Shown here piece by piece: positions 10,676-19,079 of a stretch of DNA of 64,000 nucleotides (within the stretch, counting starts at the first letter, position 1; each line of letters opens with the position of its first letter). Source of the DNA: Candidatus Jettenia sp. AMX2 (GTDB lineage Bacteria; Planctomycetota; Brocadiia; Brocadiales; Brocadiaceae); assembly GCA_030583665.1 (NCBI GenBank), contig CP129469.1, positions 434,001 to 498,000 on the forward strand, read 5' to 3'. Made by a program: the position numbers and the translations under genes. Under the pieces are notes generated by a model. That model was not told where the DNA came from. It ran no database searches and was given only the letters and a program-made list of their open reading frames with translations.

Positions 10676-10879
10676 TTACCATTCTGTCAAAGGGGAGGGA
10701 TCATCAATGCCCAGGAGTGTGTCAATGTCACTCTGGACGGCATTCAGGTCTTTTTTTACAGTATCAAGACGTTTTTTGTTCTGGTACTTACTGTTTGCAG
10801 AACAACCGGCAAGGCATACGAAAAGAATGGTGTTTAAAACTGAAATGAAGACTATTGAACGATATAAATTTTGTTTCAT
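10676..10879 (-). CDS. Small lipoprotein (about 67 residues)
   Basis: The chosen ATG (10879) has AAAGGG six bases upstream; a TTG at 10894 overlapping the rpoN stop is the alternative. A hydrophobic signal segment ends in a lipobox (VCLAGC), after which a charged, probably helical tail follows (KKRLDTVKKDLNAVQSDID). It should be lipidated and anchored to a membrane. It is translationally close to rpoN (stop at 10891) and probably co-transcribed. Its function is unknown. Confidence 0.7.
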   Translation of the reverse strand: MKQNLYRSIVFISVLNTILFVCLAGCSANSKYQNKKRLDTVKKDLNAVQSDIDTLLGIDDPSPLTEW

Positions 10880-10890
10880 GGACATCCCTT

Positions 10891-12339
10891 TCAATACACT
10901 TTCCGTTGTCTCGAAGAAGGTATTTTCATAATTCTCCGGTATTTTGTCACTGTTCTTCGGGCAATAGCTACGCCGGACGCGTGTAATTTTTCGGCAATTT
11001 CTTCATCACTCAGTGGATTGGATTTATCTTCCTTGGCGATAATCTCGGAGAGTTTTTGTCGTATAGCTTCCCATGATTCCATAGAACCATCCACATTTTG
11101 AAAGCCTCCGGTAAAGAAAAACTTTATTTCAAAGATGCCCTGTGGTGTTTGAATATATTTATGAGCAATAGCCCGGCTTACTGTTGAGACATGCACCCCA
11201 ACGACATCTGCAACATCCTGCATTTTGAGCGTGCGGAGTTTCTGAATTCCTTCATTCAGAAAATCTTCCTGGAGCTCTACAATCTTGCAGGCTACCTTAT
11301 ACAGTGTGCTGCGCCTCTGTTCTATTGCCTCGATGAGCCACTTTGCTGATTCAATTTTTTTTTGTATATATTGGAGTGTTGAATTGTCAGTACCGTTTTT
11401 ATTCAGGAATTTCTTATAGAAAGAACTGATATGTAAGTGAGGCAAGTTGGTGTTATCAATAAGAAATACTTCATATTTTCCGTCAAGGTATTCAACCTTT
11501 ATTTCCGGAACTACATAAGGAATGGTTTCATCACAAAAGACAGAACCAGGCTTGGGATTTAGTGTACGGATGAACTCAACCTGCTTCTTTATTGCCTCCA
11601 GGCTTTGTCCCGTTTTTTTTGATATAAGAGGATATTTCTTCATTTCGATATCCTCAAGATGGTTGAGAAGCAATTCTTTTGTGAATGAATAATTTGGATC
11701 ACGTTTATCTAATTGAAGTAACAAGCATTCTTGTAAGTTCCTTGCCCCAACTCCCGGAGGCTCCAATGACTGAACTATTTTCAGTGCTTCCTTGATCTCT
11801 TCAGGAGCAAGAGGCTTTTCGAGGGATTGCATTATTTCCTCCAGCGGACTTGCCAGATAGCCTGCTTTGTCTATGGAATAAATAATATTTTCACAGGCTT
11901 CCACCAAATGATCAGGAATATCAACTAACGATGCCTGCCCCATTAAATAGTCGTGGAGTGACATTGGTTTAGCCGCTGTATTTTCCAATGCTTCCTGTTT
12001 CTGGTCGCGTTCTTCTGAGAACTTGTTTCTCCTAACGATCGTTTGTGAATAATAATCACGCCAATCCTCAGCTATTTCACCCAATCTGTCAAACTCATCT
12101 TTTTTAACATCGTCTGTATTGTTGTCGGAAGAAAGCGTTATATCTTCTCCCTCTTTAAGCATTTCATCTTTTCTATCCTCAACCACCTCTTCCAGCACAG
12201 GGTTATCTACCAGTTCCTGCTGTACATGCTCGATTAGCGCTAATAAAGGTAACTGAAGGATCTCGATCGATTGTATGATCTGAGGAGATAACTTCATTTT
12301 TTGCTGAAGTTGTGGCAATAAAGACGATTGCATTTTCAT
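10891..12339 (-). CDS. rpoN: RNA polymerase sigma-54 factor RpoN
   Basis: Sigma-54 recognises -24/-12 promoters and needs enhancer-binding activators. It has 482 residues. The N-terminal activator-interacting region is Gln/Leu rich (SLLPQLQQKMKLSPQIIQSI), and an acidic linker follows. The core-binding domain contains LEPPGVGARNLQECLLLQL. A helix-turn-helix (MQDVADVVGVHVSTVSRAI) precedes the C-terminal RpoN box (ARRTVTKYR). AAAGGGTGATG precedes the ATG. It lies downstream of recR in the same direction with 30 bases between. Confidence 0.96.
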   Translation of the reverse strand: MKMQSSLLPQLQQKMKLSPQIIQSIEILQLPLLALIEHVQQELVDNPVLEEVVEDRKDEMLKEGEDITLSSDNNTDDVKKDEFDRLGEIAEDWRDYYSQTIVRRNKFSEERDQKQEALENTAAKPMSLHDYLMGQASLVDIPDHLVEACENIIYSIDKAGYLASPLEEIMQSLEKPLAPEEIKEALKIVQSLEPPGVGARNLQECLLLQLDKRDPNYSFTKELLLNHLEDIEMKKYPLISKKTGQSLEAIKKQVEFIRTLNPKPGSVFCDETIPYVVPEIKVEYLDGKYEVFLIDNTNLPHLHISSFYKKFLNKNGTDNSTLQYIQKKIESAKWLIEAIEQRRSTLYKVACKIVELQEDFLNEGIQKLRTLKMQDVADVVGVHVSTVSRAIAHKYIQTPQGIFEIKFFFTGGFQNVDGSMESWEAIRQKLSEIIAKEDKSNPLSDEEIAEKLHASGVAIARRTVTKYRRIMKIPSSRQRKVY

Positions 12340-12369
12340 GGAAACATCACCCTTTTATAAAACAGAAAA

Positions 12370-12978
12370 TTACAAAAATTTCATTTCATTCCTACCACTG
12401 ATAGCATCGGCAATAATTGCCGTATTTGCATATTCAAGATAACTCCCTGTCGGTAACCCGCGTGCCAGCCTTGTAATGCGGACTCCCAGAGGATATAACT
12501 GTTTGGATATATAGAGAGCAGTTGTATCACCTTCCAGGTTCAGGTTTGTTGCCAGAATGACTTCTTGTACCTGCTCTTTTTTCACTCGTTGTAAAAGGTT
12601 TTCGATTGTAAGAGATTCCGGAGTGATACCTTCTAAAGGGGAAATATGGCCCCGGAGTACATGATAAAGACCTTTGTATTTGCAGGTTTTTTCTATGGTT
12701 AAAAGGTCTGCAAGTTGTTCAACAACACATATTATAGAGGTATCTCTCTGCGTATCATTGCAAATATGACAAGGGTCATTTTCTGATACATTAAAACAGA
12801 TTGAACAATTTTTAATAAACTTTTTTACGTCACGTACGGCATAGGCAAGCTGCATAGCTTCTTCGACTGGCTGTTTAAGGATATAACACGCAAGGCGCTC
12901 TGCTGTTTTTTGTCCTATCCCCGGCATCTTCTCAAATTCATTGATAAGCTTAATCATTGATTGTGGATATGCATTCAA
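12370..12978 (-). CDS. recR: Recombination mediator protein RecR
   Basis: RecR acts with RecO/RecF to load RecA at gaps. The length (202 residues) is typical. The N-terminal helix-hairpin-helix (MPGIGQKTAERLA) is followed by a four-cysteine zinc finger (NCSICFNV...CHIC, about residues 56-72) and a Toprim domain (IICVVEQLADLL). It sits in the conserved dnaX-ybaB-recR order. The ATG at 12978 gives the canonical MxxYPxSM N-terminus. Confidence 0.96.
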   Translation of the reverse strand: MNAYPQSMIKLINEFEKMPGIGQKTAERLACYILKQPVEEAMQLAYAVRDVKKFIKNCSICFNVSENDPCHICNDTQRDTSIICVVEQLADLLTIEKTCKYKGLYHVLRGHISPLEGITPESLTIENLLQRVKKEQVQEVILATNLNLEGDTTALYISKQLYPLGVRITRLARGLPTGSYLEYANTAIIADAISGRNEMKFL

Positions 12979-13019
12979 AATAAAAAGGCCTCTTTTATAA
13001 TTTTCTGACTTGTGGGTAT

Positions 13020-13376
13020 TTACATTCCACCGCCTAGCATTCCTTGTAATCCGGGAATATTTAACCCGCCGGTAAGCTTCCCCATTTCGGATTGGTATAA
13101 TTCCTGTGATTTTTTCAGTGCTTGCGAAACAGCAGAGAGTATTAAGTCTTCAAGCATCTGGACATCTTTCGGGTCGACTACTTCCGGATCGATTTTGATT
13201 GAAAGAATTTCCTGTTTTCCATTCATATGTACTGTAACCATTCCACCGCCGGCACTTGCCTCAACAACCCTTTCCTTCAATTCACCTTGAATTTCTTCCA
13301 TCTGTTTCTGCATCTTTTGTGCTTGTTTTTGTGCCTGCTTCATCATTTCTGTGATATTGCCAAAACCCTTCATCAT
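13020..13376 (-). CDS. YbaB/EbfC family nucleoid-associated protein
   Basis: This is a small DNA-binding protein (119 residues) of the YbaB/EbfC family, encoded between dnaX and recR as in many bacteria. The start at 13376 was chosen because AAAGGAGG lies about 11 bases upstream; the open frame extends further 5' but into dnaX sequence. The helix [16 protein letters not shown] precedes the tweezer-like beta region with [17 protein letters not shown], a hallmark of the family. The C-terminus ends GGGM. Its ribosome binding site lies within the last codons of dnaX, suggesting translational coupling. Confidence 0.93.
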   Translation of the reverse strand: MMKGFGNITEMMKQAQKQAQKMQKQMEEIQGELKERVVEASAGGGMVTVHMNGKQEILSIKIDPEVVDPKDVQMLEDLILSAVSQALKKSQELYQSEMGKLTGGLNIPGLQGMLGGGM

Positions 13377-13383
13377 AATGATA

Positions 13384-15057
13384 TCAACCTCCTTTCTTCG
13401 TTTTAATGACATGACCGCCAAATAATTCAACGGTCTTTCGGATTGCTGGTTCTGTCTGTAAAGAATCGTCCGTCTTTTGGTGTGAAGGGTCATGATTTTC
13501 CAACATAGGTACTTTATTTTTTTCAGTACTTCCGGTTTTTGAAGCTGCGAGCCTTATTTTTATATCGTCGTGCATCACTTCCTTCGAACACTGTTCTATA
13601 AGCTTTTTTTCTTCAATTTGATTAAGTTTTTGTAAATGAAAGGAATAGTTATCAGGAAATTCAATAACTATCTCTCTATTCACGGATTCCACCATCCGGC
13701 CTTCCCGCAGGAGTGACCAGGTAGATTTCTTTTTACCCTGAACGGCAAGAAGGATTTTTCCCCAGGTATTTTCCATGTCTTGTGGTATTGCTTCATTCGT
13801 CCTCTCCTGTTGCATTGTATCATACCCTTGCGGCGCTGACTCTGATACTGCCTGTGGATATGTCACTGCTTGCGTAGATGCCGTTTTTTTCATATTTTCC
13901 TCAGGGCGAATATTTGATGCCGCAAGTTTGTTTTCGAGGGATTCGATCTTTTCTATTATATCATATAATGACCCGACAGATTCCATTCGGCTTAACTTAA
14001 TTACCGCCATTTCCAATAAAATACGATGTAAAAAAGAATCCGTTGTGCGTATTTTTGCATCGGACAGGATTTGAACCATGTACATTAAAGTGTCTTGAGA
14101 AAAAGATTTTCCATAGCGCTGTACAAGCGACGTATTGAATTCGATCCATTTTGTGTCTTGACCAGAGGAAGAAAATATCAGAAGTTCTCTGATGTACAGG
14201 AGTAATTGGTCTATAAACTCCCCGGTGGTCTTTCCTTCATTTAAAACATCATTTACAATCCTTAATGCGGCAGAGGCATCCCTTTGTACGAAGCTCTCAA
14301 ACATGCCAAATATCTTATCTTCGTCAATGCCTCCCAAAACATAATTTACGTCTTCGGGTGTTATTTTCTCGCTGCAGAAGGAGAGAAGCTGATCCAATAC
14401 CGACTGGGAATCCCTTAATCCTCCTCTTGCATACCTTGCTATCATGCGAAGGGCAGATGGTTCAATTTGTACACCTTCAGCATTGCATATATCCAAAAGT
14501 CTCTTTTCAATATCATGTAGAGAGATGTTTTTAAAGTCGAACCTCTGACAGCGTGATTGCACTGTTTCCGGAAGGCGGTTAACTGCGGTTGTTGCAAAGA
14601 TAAATTTAACATGCGAAGGAGGTTCCTCAAGGGTTTTGAGCAATGCATTGAATGCCTCACGGGTAAGCATATGCACTTCATCGATAATATAAATCTTATA
14701 ACGGGCCCGTGAAGGAGCATAATTTACGTTTTGTCGTATACTCCTTACTTCATCAATACCACGGTTGGATGCGCCGTCTATCTCCAGGACATCAATATCA
14801 TTTCCTTCGGAAATGCACCGGCAAATATCACAAACATTACAAGGTGTATCTGTAGGTCCCTGCTGGCAGTTCAAAGCCTTTGATAGTATTCGTGCTGTTG
14901 ATGTCTTGCCTACACCGCGCGGACCTGCTAACAAATAGGCATGGGCAACCCTGTTGGTGTGGATGGCATTCCTGATGGTTGTTACAATTGATTCCTGCCC
15001 TACGAGATCATCAAAAGTTTGAGGCCGGTACCTGCGGGCTAATACGATATAAGACAT
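13384..15057 (-). CDS. dnaX: DNA polymerase III subunits gamma/tau
   Basis: DnaX is the ATPase of the clamp loader. The 557-residue protein has Walker A ([13 protein letters not shown], about 44-56), four zinc-binding cysteines around [16 protein letters not shown], Walker B/DEVHML, and sensor residues in RCQRFDFK. The C-terminal part after about residue 370 is low in conservation and Gln/Ser rich, as expected for the tau region. It is the first protein gene after the SRP RNA in the transcriptional direction and overlaps the ybaB ribosome binding site. Confidence 0.95.
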   Translation of the reverse strand: MSYIVLARRYRPQTFDDLVGQESIVTTIRNAIHTNRVAHAYLLAGPRGVGKTSTARILSKALNCQQGPTDTPCNVCDICRCISEGNDIDVLEIDGASNRGIDEVRSIRQNVNYAPSRARYKIYIIDEVHMLTREAFNALLKTLEEPPSHVKFIFATTAVNRLPETVQSRCQRFDFKNISLHDIEKRLLDICNAEGVQIEPSALRMIARYARGGLRDSQSVLDQLLSFCSEKITPEDVNYVLGGIDEDKIFGMFESFVQRDASAALRIVNDVLNEGKTTGEFIDQLLLYIRELLIFSSSGQDTKWIEFNTSLVQRYGKSFSQDTLMYMVQILSDAKIRTTDSFLHRILLEMAVIKLSRMESVGSLYDIIEKIESLENKLAASNIRPEENMKKTASTQAVTYPQAVSESAPQGYDTMQQERTNEAIPQDMENTWGKILLAVQGKKKSTWSLLREGRMVESVNREIVIEFPDNYSFHLQKLNQIEEKKLIEQCSKEVMHDDIKIRLAASKTGSTEKNKVPMLENHDPSHQKTDDSLQTEPAIRKTVELFGGHVIKTKKGG

Positions 15058-15297
15058 TGGTTGATTACCGACGTACTACAATAGAAAATAGTGATTGTTC
15101 GTAATTTATCCATACTAAAATTTATTATACCCTGTTATTCAGCTTATATCAATACACTTTTCGTTGTGTTTTTACAGTAAGGAATTATGGAGGTTGCTTT
15201 CCTTCTCAAAGGCTTGCAGGGACGAAGATTCAAAATTATAAAAGGCCGTGCACTTTTTCTCGTTCCCATTTCCATAAGTTTGTCAATGCAGTAAGCT

Positions 15298-15398
15298 CGG
15301 GCCAGACTTACTCACGGCACATAAGGACAAATACTTATGGCTGCTTGCTTCCGCACCTGACCAGGTTTGTATTGTCTCCTATTGCATGAGATCCGGCC
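15298..15398 (-). ncRNA. ffs: Signal recognition particle RNA (small bacterial type)
   Basis: On the minus strand the apical-loop signature CCTGGTCAGGTGCGGAAGCA followed by AGCAGCC (about 15366-15340) is diagnostic of SRP RNA domain IV (GGAA tetraloop plus internal loop). The flanks pair over a long imperfect hairpin: GGCCGGATCTCA near 15397 pairs with TGAG...CTGGCC near 15303, and an inner ACAATAC pairs with GTATTTGT. That gives about 100 nt, the 4.5S type without an Alu domain. The ends are approximate. It lies between the tRNA-Ser pair and dnaX, as in several other bacteria. Confidence 0.88.
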
Positions 15399-15527
15399 TT
15401 CATCACCACTTACATTGGCAAAGTTTATGGTCATGGATCCTCAAAAAAGCGATCGATCCTGCTACAGCGGGTTGCAGGTTACAGGGAACCGCTAGCTCCC
15501 CATCTAGCACGGCCATTTTTACTAATT

Positions 15528-15620
15528 TGGCGGAGAGGGCGGGATTCGAACCCGCGATACCAATTTTGTCGGTATACGCGCTTTCCAAGCGCGCTCATTC
15601 GGCCACTCTGACACCTCTCC
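15528..15620 (-). tRNA. tRNA-Ser (anticodon GGA)
   Basis: The acceptor arms GGAGAGG and CCTCTCC pair over seven bases. The anticodon loop TTGGAAA gives GGA. There is a long variable arm typical of serine tRNA, a T-arm with GGTTCGAATCC, discriminator G, and an encoded CCA (15530-15528). Confidence 0.95.
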
Positions 15621-15638
15621 CGAAGAAAGGAATCAATT

Positions 15639-15728
15639 TGGCGGAGAGGGTGGGATTCGAACCCACGTCCCGCTTTAGCGGGAAACGGTTTTCGAGACCG
15701 TCCCGATCAACCACTCTGGCACCTCTCC
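15639..15728 (-). tRNA. tRNA-Ser (anticodon CGA)
   Basis: The acceptor GGAGAGG/CCTCTCC, anticodon loop CTCGAAA (CGA, reading UCG), a long variable arm with a CCCGCTAAAGCGGG stem, T-loop TTCGAATC and encoded CCA are all visible. Its 5' 22 bases overlap the 3' end of tadA. Confidence 0.95.
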
Positions 15729-16216
15729 GGATTGAATTCCTGTTTGGTACGGCAATGTTCCAGGAAAAACTTTTGTAATATGTATTTGCATTCGTCCGCA
15801 AGAACAGCGGGAAGAACGTTTAAACGATGGTTGAATCTTGGTTCCTGAACAAGATTTATTACGGATGTACATGCTCCTGCCTTTTTATCAGGGGTTCCAT
15901 ACACGAGAAGATCGACTCTTGATTGTACAAGGGCTCCTGCACACATAGCGCATGGTTCTAAGGTTACATACATGGTTGTTCCTGACAGCCGCCAGTTTTG
16001 CAAGTAGGCTGCAGCCTGGGTTATTGCTATCATCTCCGCATGGGCGGTGGGGTCATTTAAGGTTTCCCGCTGGTTATGAGCACGGGCTATAATGCGGCCT
16101 TTATACGTAATGACTGCCCCAACAGGAACCTCATACTGTTCCATAGCCTTTCTGGCCTCAATAATAGCCTGCCTCATAAAGTACTCGTGATTATTTACTG
16201 TAATACTGTTTTCCAT
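15707..16216 (-). CDS. tadA: tRNA-specific adenosine deaminase TadA
   Basis: TadA converts A34 to inosine in tRNA-Arg(ACG). The protein has 169 residues with the deaminase motifs HAE (PTAHAEMIAI) and PCxxC (LEPCAMCAGAL) and the catalytic Glu in HAE. The gene lies 50 bases from a tRNA-Arg with anticodon ACG, its known substrate. Its last seven codons and the TGA stop run into the tRNA-Ser(CGA) gene by 22 bases. The final residues therefore come from tRNA sequence, which suggests the ancestral stop was lost or that the overlap is tolerated. Confidence 0.94.
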   Translation of the reverse strand: MENSITVNNHEYFMRQAIIEARKAMEQYEVPVGAVITYKGRIIARAHNQRETLNDPTAHAEMIAITQAAAYLQNWRLSGTTMYVTLEPCAMCAGALVQSRVDLLVYGTPDKKAGACTSVINLVQEPRFNHRLNVLPAVLADECKYILQKFFLEHCRTKQEFNPERCQSG

Positions 16217-16266
16217 ACTGAACTTGTCACCGGATCGAAACTCTGGCTTTCCTGGTAAAACGTAAA

Positions 16267-16340
16267 CGCGCCCAGGAGGATTCGAACCTCCAACCTCCGG
16301 ATTCGTAGTCCGTGACTCTATCCAATTGAGCTATGGGCGC
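16267..16340 (-). tRNA. tRNA-Arg (anticodon ACG)
   Basis: The acceptor GCGCCCA/TGGGCGC, D-arm GCTC...GAGT, anticodon loop CTACGAA (ACG) and T-loop TTCGAATC are present. CCA is not encoded (the discriminator is followed by TTT). The first base pair of the anticodon stem appears mismatched (A27-G43). Confidence 0.93.
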
Positions 16341-16758
16341 AAAAAATGGTAAATTTATTCTGTGAGAACTATTTTTTCAAATGGTTTTGATTATACAGGC
16401 AAACAATATTTTTACAAGGGAAATCAAATAAGCAACCTTCCGGCATATGTGCTGGATTAAAAACATAAATTTATAGTTAAAAACAGATGAAGGAATACTT
16501 TGTCTCCAGCGAAACCAGATATTTCTTCGAAAAAAGTTTGTATCAAAGAGATATAAAATTAATGTATTACAATAAATGCGTTATTATTTAAAGAGGAAAA
16601 CGAACCGGTTATTCCTTTTTTGTTGTATTTTTCATCAATTAAAACGCTTACAATTGTTGCAATAATTATGCAGATGCACTACGAGGCTTCTTTGATATAT
16701 TCTTTATTCTATTCGGTACAAGGTTTTTCCTTGCTACAGTTTTTTTTCGTTGTGATTA
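16341..16758. other. Intergenic region without recognised gene
   Basis: About 420 bases of AT-rich sequence lie between tRNA-Arg and the first glycosyltransferase gene. It must contain the promoter for the minus-strand tRNA/tadA unit. No conserved ORF, hairpin with U-tract or repeat was recognised. Confidence 0.3.
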
Positions 16759-18735
16759 CTAAATGCTTTGGATATTCGGATCTAAAAGGAAGGCGACCTC
16801 GAACGATACATGAGCCAGAAGTTCTTTTTGCTGGTGTGCCAATGTTTTTCCGATTTCCTTATAAAGGTTGCCTAAATCACTCATACTATCGATTATGATA
16901 TTTCGTGGAAGATTGAGGTTTTTTAGCAATTTGTCGCAGCTCATAATGCAGGATTCCAGATCCTCTTCGGATAAATAAATCTTGCTCATGGCAAGATGCG
17001 CTTCTAATAAATATGTATCGAGCTGTATCGTTTTTAGAAAATATTCTTTTGCCCTGATATAATTCTGTTCATTTAAATAGAGAGATCCCAGTCTTATAAA
17101 CACGTCGGGATATTCGGGTTGGATCCCTAAGATGATGTGGTATATATCCTTTGCCTGAGCACTGTCACCTATGGCCTCACAGGCAACTGCAAGGCTAAAT
17201 AGTGATCCAATATGTTGAGGTTCTTTATTGAGAATGGATTTGAATGAACGAATGGCTTCTTCAAATTGACTGCATTTCATAAGAATTAATCCAATGTTAT
17301 ACTGTGCTGGCATTTCACCAGGGTGGTTTCTTACGATCTCTTTGAAATAGTGTAAAGCGTTATCCGATGCGCCGGATTTTGTATACATATCAGCCGTGTA
17401 ATATAAAATTTCTTTGTTGGATGGATAATCTTTAAGTCCCTCAATAAGAATTTTTTCTGCCAGGATAAAATTATCTTGTTCAATAAAATGATTGCTGACT
17501 ATGAGATAGGGTGCCCATTTTTCTTCCATATTGTTTACTGCATGTTTCATTGCCTTTAGACCGTCTTGCATCAGTCCTTGTTCGTAACAAATGATGGACA
17601 TGCGTAAATAAGCCAGTTTAGCATGCTGAAGGGTATTATAGGGTATGGACAGGGCCTTGCCTGGGTCCAATTTCAGGGATTTTAGGAGTGCCAAATATTT
17701 TTCTGTCGCCTCAATACATTTACGGTCTTTTTTTTGAAGAAAATATATGGAAGACAGCAGGCAGTAGGCATCAAGATAATCAGAATAATAGGTGAGTGAC
17801 TTTAAAGCATATTCCTCCGCCTTAAGCAGGTCTTTTTTACGATAGAACGCTACGCTTGCCGTGTAACAAGAAAGAAGCCTGATCTGTGAGTTGCTGGCCT
17901 GCTGTTCAAAGAGCCTGATTGCCTGCTGTGCCTCCCGGATACATTCATCATACATTTTTCTCTCAAGAAGTGAAACCGCTAAATAATGGTGCGGTACAGG
18001 GTTCATGGGGTTTTCTTCTATTTGTTTTCTCAAAAGCGTTGATGTGCGTATAAATTTTTTTTCCATTTGCTGATCATTCAGATTATATCCGTAGTGATAT
18101 AATCTGATATTTTCTTTTCTTGTTGGGCAGGAATATTTAAGGTCATTATGGACTATTCCTTCATAATGAATACCAAGATGGTTACGGAATAGTCTTTCTG
18201 AATTGGCAATAGAGAGATCTTTCCCATTGCTGGTTTCACTAAATACGGGAATGAGGATTACTCCTGCTTCTTCCGCAGTTTTCTGTCCTGCCGGATCTTT
18301 GATAACTTCTCTTAATTTGTGGGCGTCTTCCTTTTTGATTTCTTCATCGGCATCCATTATCAGGATCCAGTCGCATGTTGCATATTTTAGCGAATAATTC
18401 CTTGCCTTACTGAAACTACCTTCCCATGGATGATGAAACACCTTTGCCCCGTAACTTTCTGCGATTTCTACCGTCCTGTCCGTTGAACCGGTATCGACGA
18501 TTATTATTTCATCAACAAAGTTTACAACACTATCAAGACACTTTGGAAGATTGTTTTCTTCATCCTTTACAATCATGCAGAGTGAAAGGGTCGGACTTTT
18601 AGATTTCGGAATTTGGAATTCGGAATTCGGAAACCCATGAACCTGTTTTTTATAATCTGTGTGATCAGTGAAATCTGCGGTTTCGGATTTCTTCATTCCG
18701 CAATTTAATTGTGGAATTGTTTCTTTTGTATTCAT
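16759..18735 (-). CDS. SunS-like GT2 glycosyltransferase fused to TPR repeats (copy 1)
   Basis: The protein has 658 residues. A GT-A domain starts at about residue 51 with LSLCMIVKDEENNLPKCLDS, then VDTGSTDRTVEIAESYGAKV and the metal-binding DADEE near 104. About ten TPR-type repeats follow (residues 235-630). Such proteins transfer sugars to peptides, proteins or surface glycans from nucleotide sugars. The chosen ATG has GGAGTAGAAA directly upstream, the same as its paralogue. The 50 residues before the GT domain are low-complexity and are encoded by sequence resembling the dispersed intergenic repeats (TTCGGAATTCGGAATTCGG and a GATTTCACTGATCACAC type). The neighbouring paralogue shares over 90% nucleotide identity through the GT core but is diverged in the TPR part. 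Confidence 0.85.
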   Translation of the reverse strand: MNTKETIPQLNCGMKKSETADFTDHTDYKKQVHGFPNSEFQIPKSKSPTLSLCMIVKDEENNLPKCLDSVVNFVDEIIIVDTGSTDRTVEIAESYGAKVFHHPWEGSFSKARNYSLKYATCDWILIMDADEEIKKEDAHKLREVIKDPAGQKTAEEAGVILIPVFSETSNGKDLSIANSERLFRNHLGIHYEGIVHNDLKYSCPTRKENIRLYHYGYNLNDQQMEKKFIRTSTLLRKQIEENPMNPVPHHYLAVSLLERKMYDECIREAQQAIRLFEQQASNSQIRLLSCYTASVAFYRKKDLLKAEEYALKSLTYYSDYLDAYCLLSSIYFLQKKDRKCIEATEKYLALLKSLKLDPGKALSIPYNTLQHAKLAYLRMSIICYEQGLMQDGLKAMKHAVNNMEEKWAPYLIVSNHFIEQDNFILAEKILIEGLKDYPSNKEILYYTADMYTKSGASDNALHYFKEIVRNHPGEMPAQYNIGLILMKCSQFEEAIRSFKSILNKEPQHIGSLFSLAVACEAIGDSAQAKDIYHIILGIQPEYPDVFIRLGSLYLNEQNYIRAKEYFLKTIQLDTYLLEAHLAMSKIYLSEEDLESCIMSCDKLLKNLNLPRNIIIDSMSDLGNLYKEIGKTLAHQQKELLAHVSFEVAFLLDPNIQSI

Positions 18736-19079
18736 TTTCTACTCCAATCTGATTTTCAAAATTTTGAATGTGGAAGCTCAATGTCAGAAGCTAAAAACGT
18801 GAAATGCACCCTGACATATAAGGATGGATTAAGCGAAGCGAATCCTCCAACCTGTTACTATGCTTCCAGCTTTTATTTTCAGCTTTTAGTTTACACGTAG
18901 GGCAGGCACCGCCTGCCAATAAAATAAATTCCAATGTACTCGCCTGAATTATTGGCAGACAATCCCCTTCCCTGCTAAGCTTGAAGCTAAAGCGGGAGAA
19001 ACACATTCCATCCGGTTTTCAGCTTCTGGCTTTGAGCTTTGGGCTTCCCAGCTTTAATACCTGAAAACAAGCTACAATC
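18736..19079. repeat. Repeat-rich spacer between the two glycosyltransferases
   Basis: This holds AGCTT-rich degenerate repeats (GAAGCTCAA, CAGCTTTTATTTTCAGCTTTTA, AGCTTGAAGCTAAAGCGG) and a short perfect palindrome GGCAGGCACCGCCTGCC at 18901-18917 followed by CAATAAAATAAATTCC. Similar fragments recur in other spacers of the window. No gene is supported. Confidence 0.5.

Noticed and set aside
13384-13493. N-terminally extended YbaB starting at 13493
   Set aside because: The extension overlaps dnaX and lacks a ribosome binding site, whereas AAAGGAGG precedes the ATG at 13376.
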